Assembly: GCA_038205135.1 (NCBI GenBank)
Contig: JBBRCF010000180.1
Coordinates: forward strand, 1 to 5,622
Direction: 5' to 3'
DNA length: 5,622 bases
From: UBA9554 sp038205135
GTDB taxonomy: Bacteria > Pseudomonadota > Alphaproteobacteria > Rhodobacterales > Rhodobacteraceae
Program-made: the position numbers and the translations under genes
Part shown: piece by piece, positions 1 to 4,452 of the stretch
How positions within the stretch are numbered: position 1 is the first letter of the stretch
Layout: each line of letters starts with the position of its first letter
Notes under the pieces: generated by a model
The model's input: the letters and a program-made list of their open reading frames with translations, nothing else
Database searches by the model: none
What the model was told of the DNA's origin: nothing

Positions 1-611
1 AGGATCGCCCAGAGGTTGAGGTGGAGGCCGCTGAGGCGCTCGATGACGTTGATGAAGGGATCGTGGAGTTCGACCGTCGCCGCGCCGCTGAGCCCGGCGA
101 GCGCCGGGATCAGCACGAGGGCGAGGACCATGGCGATGTCCTCGACGATCAGCCAGCCGACGGCGATGCGGCCGCGTTCGGTCTCGATCATGCGGCGTTC
201 CTGCAAGGCCCGCAGCAGCACGACGGTGGACGCAACCGACAACGCAAGCCCGAACAGAACCCCGCCACCCCAACCCCAGCCCAGCGCCCAGCCCAGCACG
301 CTGCCCGCCACAGTCGCGACCGTGATCTGCACCATCGCGCCCGGAATTGCGACGCGCCGCACAGCCAGCAATTCCTGCAACGAAAAATGCAATCCCACGC
401 CGAACATCAGCAGGATGACCCCCATTTCCGCCAGTTCGGTCGCGATGTCCTGATTGGCGACAAAACCCGGCGTGAATGGCCCGATCAGCACACCCGCCGC
501 AAGGTAGCCTGCGATCAGCGGCAGGCGCAGACGATGCGCCAGAAAACCCAGCAGGCACGCCAGTCCGAGGCCCACCGCCATTGTCGTCAGAAAGGGCATG
601 TCATGGGTCAA
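1..611 (-). CDS. ybaL: YbaL/Kef-type (CPA2) cation:proton antiporter, N-terminal part
   Basis: The visible 203 codons encode a hydrophobic inner-membrane protein of the CPA2 monovalent cation:proton antiporter family, which exchanges K+ or Na+ for H+. The gene runs off the left edge, so the rest of the membrane domain and any TrkA-N/RCK nucleotide-binding domain are not seen. Recognisable segments are the N-terminal helix (residues 8-24), RLRLPLIAGYLAAGVLIGP (27-45), GVILLMFGVGLHFS (64-77), a Gly/Trp-rich helix (103-117), ASTVVLLRAL (127-136) and the GWLIVED stretch (152-158) with a conserved acidic pair. I prefer the TTG at 611 as start: the protein then begins MTHDMPFLTT, which resembles the E. 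coli YbaL N-terminus as I remember it, and a GGAG lies 10 bases upstream. The first in-frame ATG, at 599, has no ribosome site at a workable distance. The last visible 40 codons use leucine codons differently from the first 160 (see findings). Family assignment is firm; the exact ion and subfamily are inferred. Confidence 0.88.
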   Translation of the reverse strand, partial: MTHDMPFLTTMAVGLGLACLLGFLAHRLRLPLIAGYLAAGVLIGPFTPGFVANQDIATELAEMGVILLMFGVGLHFSLQELLAVRRVAIPGAMVQITVATVAGSVLGWALGWGWGGGVLFGLALSVASTVVLLRALQERRMIETERGRIAVGWLIVEDIAMVLALVLIPALAGLSGAATVELHDPFINVIERLSGLHLNLWAI

Positions 612-898
612 GCGCGCACGGCTCCGCGGTCAGAGGTTGCAGTTGGATCTGGGGAAAGCGCCGCAAAACGCCGCAGATCAAAGATAGCGGCCCCGCTGCG
701 ATTTTCAATCAATCCTGACACTCTGCGACGGGTTTGCTTGGCTCTGGCAGAGCATCTGACGACACACCGGGCCCCCTTTGCACAAGTGTGCCACAATTGT
801 TGCCGGTCTGCCGCGGAAATACCTCGTTTAGGCAGAATTGTTGCCACGTCCCATGGTGACTTTGGACCATCGGAAACAATTCCAGCGGGGACAGCCAG
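612..898. other. Divergent intergenic region between antiporter and small-protein pair
   Basis: About 290 bases with no gene that I can support. Reading frames on both strands here have poor codon composition, and the longer ones run over the flanking genes. The region holds several short dyads: AGCGG/CCGCT at 686-697, GCACA/TGTGC at 780-791 around a 2-base centre, and ATGGT/ACCAT at 853-870 with an 8-base centre. It also contains the three-copy AATTGTTGCC motif (separate entry). It must carry the 5' control signals of both the antiporter (minus) and the 69-residue gene (plus). I could not pick a convincing -35/-10 pair for either. Confidence 0.5.
780..881. promoter_or_regulatory. Candidate operator cluster: three AATTGTTGCC-like motifs plus a dyad
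   Basis: CAcAATTGTTGCC at 792-804 and CAgAATTGTTGCC at 833-845 match in 12 of 13 bases and lie exactly 41 bases apart. A third copy, AATTGTTTCC on the minus strand at 872-881, matches the 10-base core in 9 positions. It ends six bases before the GGGGA ribosome site of the small gene at 899. The first copy contains the perfect 8-base palindrome ACAATTGT (793-800) and directly follows the GCACA-AG-TGTGC dyad at 780-791. Spacings of 41 and about 36 bases are near whole numbers of helical turns. Binding by a regulator is an inference; no known operator was recognised. Confidence 0.35.
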
Positions 899-1108
899 AT
901 GACAACGATCCACGGACACGAAACGGCGGCGCAAAAGGCGCTGCAGGTGCTTCGCGAAACGCGGACCAAGGTGCTGTCGACGCGCGAATGGCAGCATGTG
1001 CTGCGTGGCTACGGCTATGCACTGCGCAAGACTGACACCGGCACGACCGTGGTGCGGTTGCCGCACAACCATGAAATCTGCGATCTGCCGGCCGATCTTT
1101 GCGCCTGA
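899..1108 (+). CDS. Small conserved-looking protein of unknown function (paralogue A)
   Basis: A 69-residue protein that I do not recognise. The ATG start follows GGGGA at 887-891 with 7 bases between, a good ribosome site. The N-terminal half (about residues 8-37) is polar and probably helical. The C-terminal half reads GYALRKTDTG (39-48), then a short hydrophobic strand ending in LPH (54-56), then E59 and C61. There is no signal peptide, membrane segment or classic DNA-binding motif. The next gene, at 1199, encodes a paralogue that aligns with no gap from residue 1; shared residues include G39, Y40, R43, T45, G48, V52, L54, P55, H56, E59, C61 and L63. That conservation is the main reason to believe both genes are real. 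H56, E59 and C61 could be metal ligands or simply structural. The pair lies on one strand with 90 bases between, so co-transcription is possible. Confidence 0.72.
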   Translation: MTTIHGHETAAQKALQVLRETRTKVLSTREWQHVLRGYGYALRKTDTGTTVVRLPHNHEICDLPADLCA

Positions 1109-1198
1109 TTTCCTGATTTTTCACGGTTTGTGAACGAAATCCGCCATATTTTCAGAGCAGGTTTTAATGGTCATTCATCCTAGGACCGGAGGCCGGCC

Positions 1199-1393
1199 GT
1201 GCACCATTTCGTCAACAACGCCTTCTTGACCGCCGAAATTCTGGACCTGATCCACGACGATGTGGCGGCTGCGGTGGACGATACCGACCTGCGCCGCCGT
1301 CTGGCGCGCAACGGTTACGGGTTTCGCGATACCGAACAGGGCCGCATGCTGGTGACCTTGCCGCATCAGGTCGAGGTTTGCCCGCTGTCCTGA
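1199..1393 (+). CDS. Small conserved-looking protein of unknown function (paralogue B)
   Basis: A 64-residue protein paralogous to the one encoded at 899-1108 and also unrecognised. The start is GTG at 1199, six bases after a strong GGAGG (1188-1192). With this start both proteins place GY at residues 39-40, LPH at 54-56, E at 59 and C at 61, which supports the GTG independently. Over residues 39-64 it shares 12 of 26 residues with paralogue A; over the N-terminal 38 residues only M1, L15 and L35 match. The N-terminal part is predicted helical (acidic residues near 16-30, then the basic run RRRLAR at 32-37), followed by a probable beta hairpin. The last 28 bases overlap, tail to tail, the 3' end of the LOG-family gene on the other strand. 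The 90 bases between A and B are AT-richer and could hold a promoter, but no clear hexamer pair was found. Confidence 0.75.
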   Translation: MHHFVNNAFLTAEILDLIHDDVAAAVDDTDLRRRLARNGYGFRDTEQGRMLVTLPHQVEVCPLS

Positions 1394-2220
1394 GCGGCGC
1401 AGAAAACCGCAAAGGCCTCTTCGGCGGTTTCGACATAGGTGAACAGCGTCAGATCCTCGGCATTGATGGTCCCCGCATCGGCAAGCGCCTGCCAGTTGAC
1501 CACACTGTCCCAGAAGGCCCGTCCGAACAGCAGGACCGGCACTCGATCCATCCGGCGCGTCTGGATCAGCGTCAGCGCCTCGAACAGTTCGTCCAGCGTG
1601 CCGAATCCGCCCGGAAACACCACGATCGCGGTGGCGCGCATCAGGAAATGCATCTTCCGGATCGCGAAATAATGAAAATTGAAACACAGGTCCGGCGTCA
1701 CATAGACGTTCGGGGCCTGTTCATGCGGCAACACGATGTTCAACCCGATGGAAATGCCGCCGGCGTCTTCGGCGCCGCGATTGCCGGCCTCCATTACGCC
1801 GGGCCCGCCACCGGTGATGATGATGTCGCGCTTGCCGCCCTGTTCCAGTGACCGCTGGGTGACCAGCCGCGCAAATTCGCGGGCCACGTCGTAATAGCGC
1901 GACAGGTCGGCCAACATGGGCGTTTTCGCGGTATCGCGCTGGTCTGGCGCCGGGATGCGCGCGCCACCGAACATCACCACGGTGCTTTCGACACCGTATT
2001 CATCCATCAGCAGCTGTGGTTTCAGCAGTTCCAGCTGCAGCCGCACCGGGCGCAATTCCGGGCGCGTCATGAAATCCGTATCGGCAAAGGCCAGCGCGTA
2101 GGACGGCGCGCGGGTTTGCGGTGTGTCGGGGATTTCCCGCAAGGCTGCGACATCCTGCGAACTGTCGCGGAACGGGTGGTTGCGGGTGTCGTCCTTCATC
2201 ATGTCCGTCGGTTTTTTCAT
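1366..2220 (-). CDS. LOG-family (TIGR00730-type) nucleotide phosphoribohydrolase-like protein
   Basis: A 284-residue cytosolic protein of the Rossmann-fold LOG family, once annotated 'lysine decarboxylase' in error. Family members cleave the N-glycosidic bond of nucleoside 5'-monophosphates, releasing base and ribose 5-phosphate; plant and some bacterial LOG proteins activate cytokinins, and E. coli PpnN acts on purine and pyrimidine nucleotides. Visible motifs are VVMFGGARIP (81-90), TGGGPGVMEAGNRGA (136-150), SIGLNIVLPHEQ (157-168), FHYFAIRKMHF (182-192) and the signature PGGFGTLDELFE (203-214), which carries the phosphate-binding glycines and catalytic glutamate. It is longer than the roughly 190-residue short LOG proteins because of an 80-residue N-terminal extension, and shorter than PpnN (about 450). 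The start is uncertain: ATG at 2220 lacks a clear ribosome site, and ATGs at 2202 and 2199 are alternatives. The true substrate cannot be told from the sequence. The gene is divergent from dapD across a repeat-bearing region. Confidence 0.93.
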   Translation of the reverse strand: MKKPTDMMKDDTRNHPFRDSSQDVAALREIPDTPQTRAPSYALAFADTDFMTRPELRPVRLQLELLKPQLLMDEYGVESTVVMFGGARIPAPDQRDTAKTPMLADLSRYYDVAREFARLVTQRSLEQGGKRDIIITGGGPGVMEAGNRGAEDAGGISIGLNIVLPHEQAPNVYVTPDLCFNFHYFAIRKMHFLMRATAIVVFPGGFGTLDELFEALTLIQTRRMDRVPVLLFGRAFWDSVVNWQALADAGTINAEDLTLFTYVETAEEAFAVFCAAQDSGQTST

Positions 2221-2339
2221 GCGAATGGGCTACCCGGTCTGGCGCAGGTTGAAAAGACGTTTCGCCGTCGCGGCGGGTAACGCCTTGTTGTCCCGGCGCG
2301 GGTCACCTTTTCTTGCGATGATTTTTCGACGTGGCTTGA

Positions 2340-2352
2340 TGTCGTGACGACA
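2340..2352. promoter_or_regulatory. 13-base perfect dyad, candidate operator
   Basis: TGTCGT-G-ACGACA is an inverted repeat with two perfect 6-base arms around one central base. It lies about 120 bases upstream of the LOG-family start and 228 bases upstream of the dapD start. The form suits a homodimeric regulator, but I recognise no specific factor, and a chance dyad in GC-rich DNA is possible. Confidence 0.25.
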
Positions 2353-2377
2353 CTGCCGGGCAGGGCCATCACCGGTA

Positions 2378-2437
2378 GCCCCGCCGTCAGCCCCGCCGTC
2401 AGCCCCGCCGTCTGCCCCGCCGTCTGCCCCGCCGTCT
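2378..2437. repeat. Five-copy 12-base tandem repeat, GCCCCGCCGTCW
   Basis: Five consecutive units start at 2378, 2390, 2402, 2414 and 2426. The first 11 bases are identical in all five; the last base is A in units 1-2 and T in units 3-5. A degraded sixth copy begins at 2438. The minus strand is G-rich, with GGCGGGG once per unit. The unit length is a multiple of three, but the translations (SPAV/CPAV on plus, ADGG on minus) belong to frames that do not look like genes. Near-identity of the units suggests recent expansion by slippage, so copy number probably varies between strains. Confidence 0.9.
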
Positions 2438-2525
2438 GCCCGCTGCATCTGCAAGCCTGGCGCGCAACGCGGTCGAGGCGGCGGCGGGTCAGGCGCGGTC
2501 ACAGTCAACAAGCATTTCTGTTTGA

Positions 2526-2554
2526 TTGCGTGGTCCGGTTGATGCCGGTATGAC
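2526..2554 (+). promoter_or_regulatory. Weak promoter candidate for dapD
   Basis: TTGCGT at 2526-2531 (keeping the TTG core important in alphaproteobacterial -35 boxes) is followed after 17 bases by TATGAC at 2549-2554, a 4-of-6 match to the -10 consensus. Transcription would begin near 2561, leaving a leader of about 20 bases with the AGGAGG site. The spacing is ideal but the hexamers are imperfect. Confidence 0.3.
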
Positions 2555-2568
2555 GCCAAAAGCATCAC

Positions 2569-2574
2569 AGGAGG
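2569..2574 (+). promoter_or_regulatory. dapD: Ribosome binding site fixing the dapD start
   Basis: AGGAGG is a perfect Shine-Dalgarno core, five bases before the ATG at 2580. It decides against the upstream in-frame TTG at 2526 and ATG at 2550, which would add 18 or 10 residues not expected for DapD. Confidence 0.9.
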
Positions 2575-2579
2575 CCCAG

Positions 2580-3407
2580 ATGACCAACGCCGCACTCGAA
2601 ACCGCGATCGAAGCCGCTTGGGAGGCGCGCGACACCCTGACCCCCGCCACCAAGGGCGTGGCGCGCGACGCTGTCGAAGCGACACTGGCAGCGCTGGGCG
2701 CGGGCACGCTGCGGGTGGCCGAACGGCAGGCGGATGGTGTCTGGCACGTCAATCAATGGGCCAAAAAGGCCGTGCTGCTGGGGTTCCGGTTGCAGGACAT
2801 GGGCCTGCAATCCGGCGGTCCGCAGGGGTCCAGCTGGTGGGACAAGGTGGACAGCAAGTTTCATGGCTGGGGCGAAGACGATTTCCGCAGCGCCGGTTTT
2901 CGGGCCGTGCCGAACTGTATCGTGCGCAAATCGGCCCATATCGCGCGCGGAGTGGTGTTGATGCCGTCGTTCGTGAATCTGGGTGCCTATGTCGATGAAG
3001 GCACCATGGTCGACACCTGGGCCACCGTTGGGTCCTGCGCCCAGATCGGCAAGAATGTGCACCTGTCGGGCGGCGTCGGCATCGGCGGCGTGCTGGAACC
3101 GATGCAGGCGGGTCAGACGATCATCGAAGAGAACTGTTTCATCGGCGCGCGGTCCGAGGTGGTCGAAGGCTGCATCGTCCGCGAAGGGGCCGTGCTGGGC
3201 ATGGGCGTGTTCATCGGCAAATCGACGAAAATCGTCGATCGTGAAACCGGCACCGTGATGTATGGCGAAGTGCCGGCCGGATCGGTAGTGGTCGCGGGGT
3301 CGATGCCGTCGAAGAACGGCATTAACCTGTACTGCGCGGTGATCGTCAAACGCGTCGATGCGCAGACGCGGTCCAAGACATCGATCAACGAACTGCTGCG
3401 CGACTGA
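2580..3407 (+). CDS. dapD: 2,3,4,5-tetrahydropyridine-2,6-dicarboxylate N-succinyltransferase
   Basis: DapD transfers succinate from succinyl-CoA to tetrahydrodipicolinate in the succinylase branch of meso-diaminopimelate and lysine synthesis, in the cytosol, as a trimer. The 275-residue product has the usual length of the proteobacterial enzyme. The N-terminal helical domain (1-105) includes VWHVNQWAKKAVLLGFRL (54-71). The left-handed parallel beta-helix of imperfect hexapeptide repeats follows (about 110-245), with VLMPSFVNLGAYVDEGTMVD (126-145), WATVGSCAQIGKNVHLSGGVG (147-167), GGVLEP (169-174) and ENCFIGARSEVVEG (184-197). The C-terminal part ends SKTSINELLRD. No frameshift or missing block is visible. 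The start is fixed by AGGAGG at 2569-2574. It converges on smpB with only 15 bases between the two stop codons. Other dap genes are not in the window, so it is probably transcribed alone. Confidence 0.97.
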   Translation: MTNAALETAIEAAWEARDTLTPATKGVARDAVEATLAALGAGTLRVAERQADGVWHVNQWAKKAVLLGFRLQDMGLQSGGPQGSSWWDKVDSKFHGWGEDDFRSAGFRAVPNCIVRKSAHIARGVVLMPSFVNLGAYVDEGTMVDTWATVGSCAQIGKNVHLSGGVGIGGVLEPMQAGQTIIEENCFIGARSEVVEGCIVREGAVLGMGVFIGKSTKIVDRETGTVMYGEVPAGSVVVAGSMPSKNGINLYCAVIVKRVDAQTRSKTSINELLRD

Positions 3408-3422
3408 TCAGCCAGCCAATTT

Positions 3423-3899
3423 TTACCCAGCCTGCTTCATCAGGCGGGCCTTTTCGCGCGACCAGTCGCGTTTCGCCTCGGTTTCGCGTTTGTCATGGGC
3501 CTTCTTGCCCTTGGCGATCCCGATCTTCAGTTTAACCATCCCGCGCTCGTTGAAATAGAGCGCCAGAGGCACCAGCGTCATGCCCTGCCGCTGGGTTTCC
3601 TTCCACAGCCGGGCCAGATCCTTGCGCGATACCAGCAGCTTGCGTCTGCGGCGTTCCTCGTGGCCCCAGGTTTTGGCCTGTGCATAGGGGGCGATGTAGC
3701 CGTTGATCAGCCACAATTCGCCCTGCTCGACCGACGCATAGCTGTCGGTGATGTTGGCGGCGGTGGTGCGCAGGGATTTCACCTCGGACCCTTGCAGGAT
3801 GATGCCGCATTCGATGTCATCCTCGATGGCGTAATCATACCGCGCGCGACGGTTTTCCGCGATCAGCTTCGAATTGGGGTCTTTATTCACTTGGTTCAT
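3423..3899 (-). CDS. smpB: SsrA-binding protein SmpB
   Basis: SmpB binds tmRNA (SsrA) and brings it to stalled ribosomes for trans-translation, releasing them and tagging the unfinished peptide for proteolysis. The 158-residue product has the family length. Visible are IAENRRARYDYAIED (13-27), GIILQGSEVKSLR (32-44), SYASVEQGELWLINGYIAPY (53-72), HEERRRRKLL (80-89), VPLALYFNERGMVKLKIGIAKGKK (110-133) and the basic tail DKRETEAKRDWSREKARL (136-153), which enters the empty mRNA channel. The ATG at 3899 is preferred because it places DPNSK at residues 7-11, as in relatives. It has no clear Shine-Dalgarno, and an in-frame ATG at 3923 (adding MAMLICQI) has an AGGG nearby, so the start is not settled. 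The gene lies 61 bases downstream of uraH on the same strand; read-through is possible though the functions are unrelated. Confidence 0.96.
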   Translation of the reverse strand: MNQVNKDPNSKLIAENRRARYDYAIEDDIECGIILQGSEVKSLRTTAANITDSYASVEQGELWLINGYIAPYAQAKTWGHEERRRRKLLVSRKDLARLWKETQRQGMTLVPLALYFNERGMVKLKIGIAKGKKAHDKRETEAKRDWSREKARLMKQAG

Positions 3900-3922
3900 G
3901 ATCTGACAGATAAGCATTGCCA

Positions 3923-3944
3923 TGCGCCCTGTCCATGTGGCGCA
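3923..3944. other. Six-base-stem hairpin between uraH and smpB
   Basis: TGCGCC at 3923-3928 pairs perfectly with GGCGCA at 3939-3944 around a 10-base loop. In the minus-strand transcript it lies just after the uraH stop and 24 bases before the smpB ATG at 3899. No run of T follows, so it is not a standard intrinsic terminator. It could be a leader structure, a 3' end-protecting hairpin for uraH mRNA, or chance in GC-rich DNA. Confidence 0.3.
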
Positions 3945-3960
3945 CGGCGGGCGGGCCGGA

Positions 3961-4320
3961 TCAACTGCCGCGATAGGTCGAATAGCCGTAGGGCGACAGC
4001 AGCAGCGGCACATGATAATGCGCGTCGCCATCCGACAGGCCGAACCGGATCGGCACCTGATCAAGGAATAACGGCTCTGGCCCGGCCTGCCCGGTCGCGC
4101 GCAGGTAATCCCCGGCGTGGAACAGCAATTCGTAGGTGCCCGGGCCCATCCTGCCCTTGGGCAGGATCGGCGTGTCTGTGCGACCGTCCGCGTTTGTGAC
4201 CGCCTCGGCGATCTTGTGGTGACTGTTGCCGCTAATGCGGTACAGCCAGATCACCAGCCCCCCCACCGGCATCCCCCGCGCGGTATCCAGAACATGGGTC
4301 GTCAGATATCCGTCTGCCAT
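3961..4320 (-). CDS. uraH: 5-hydroxyisourate hydrolase (transthyretin-like)
   Basis: UraH hydrolyses 5-hydroxyisourate, the product of urate oxidation, to 2-oxo-4-hydroxy-4-carboxy-5-ureidoimidazoline (OHCU). The 119-residue product has the family length and no signal peptide, so it is cytosolic; family members are homotetramers. The diagnostic pieces are LTTHVLDTARGMP (6-18) with catalytic His9, GRTDTP (46-51) with Arg47, FHAGDY (67-72), and the C-terminal HYHVPLLLSPYGYSTYRGS (101-119) with His103 and the YRGS tetrapeptide that separates HIU hydrolases from true transthyretins. The ATG at 4320 is preceded by AGGAG with 7 bases between, an excellent ribosome site; upstream in-frame codons are not needed. 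It is divergent from the PuuE-UraD fusion gene, which performs the next two steps, with 132 bases between the two starts, implying joint control. Confidence 0.97.
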   Translation of the reverse strand: MADGYLTTHVLDTARGMPVGGLVIWLYRISGNSHHKIAEAVTNADGRTDTPILPKGRMGPGTYELLFHAGDYLRATGQAGPEPLFLDQVPIRFGLSDGDAHYHVPLLLSPYGYSTYRGS

Positions 4321-4452
4321 GCGCGGTCTCCTGTCGCCAATCCACCGTGACTGGACCACATTCCGCGCCATGCCGCAAATGGCCTGCCGGAAAAACTTGA
4401 AAATCCCTGCGGGCTGCGGGAACAGTCGGATCAGTCATCAAGGAGCCATGCC
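4321..4452. promoter_or_regulatory. Shared divergent control region of uraH and puuE-uraD
   Basis: This 132-base region carries both ribosome sites: CTCCT at 4328-4332 (AGGAG for uraH on the minus strand) and AAGGAG at 4440-4445 for the fusion gene. Between them lies an interrupted inverted repeat, TTCCG.GCCAT at 4361-4371 opposite ATGGC....CGGAA at 4379-4392, with a small TGCCGCA dyad in its centre. This is a candidate operator for a ureide-responsive regulator acting on both genes. No regulator gene is in the window, the arms are asymmetric, and no clear -35/-10 pair was found. Confidence 0.4.

Larger units (their letters stand above)
2221..2579. other. Divergent intergenic region between LOG-family gene and dapD
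   Basis: About 360 bases without a supported gene. From left to right it contains a short CCCG/CGGG dyad (2292-2302), a perfect 6-base-arm dyad at 2340-2352, the 12-base tandem repeat at 2378-2437, and the dapD promoter candidate and ribosome site at its right end. Open frames crossing it have low-complexity or arginine-rich translations and run into dapD or stop early, so I treat them as chance. No clear promoter for the LOG-family gene was found on the minus strand. Confidence 0.5.

Noticed and set aside
21..902. Long plus-strand open frame opposite the antiporter
   Set aside because: It is an antisense shadow of a well-supported membrane protein gene. Its translation is rich in His, Gln, Arg and Asp without any family motif, and it runs across the intergenic region into the next gene's start.
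608..1072. Minus-strand frame of 154 codons covering the 612-898 gap
   Set aside because: It lies antisense to most of the 69-residue gene and its Arg/Cys/His-rich translation has no recognisable motif. The plus-strand gene has the better ribosome site and a paralogue.
2378..2437. CRISPR-like array
   Set aside because: Units of 12 bases are directly abutting with no spacers, and no cas genes are present.
2526..2579. N-terminal extension of DapD from TTG 2526 or ATG 2550
   Set aside because: The perfect AGGAGG at 2569-2574 and the normal DapD length of 275 residues favour ATG 2580.
2230..2685. Minus-strand frame with (ADGG)n from the tandem repeat
   Set aside because: It begins inside dapD in antisense and is low-complexity and Arg/Pro-rich. 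The repeat is better treated as intergenic DNA.
3430..3454. Possible terminator for dapD: GCCTG/CAGGC hairpin then GGGCCTTTT
   Set aside because: The stem is only five pairs, the T run is four bases and separated from the stem, and the sequence is explained as the 3' coding end of smpB.
3495..4199. Plus-strand frame of 234 codons opposite smpB and uraH
   Set aside because: It is a shadow of two certain genes on the minus strand with no motif of its own.
4397..4425. TTGAAA at 4397-4402 as -35 box for the PuuE-UraD gene
   Set aside because: At 17 bases spacing the -10 position reads GAACAG, only two matches to consensus, and no better hexamer is nearby.
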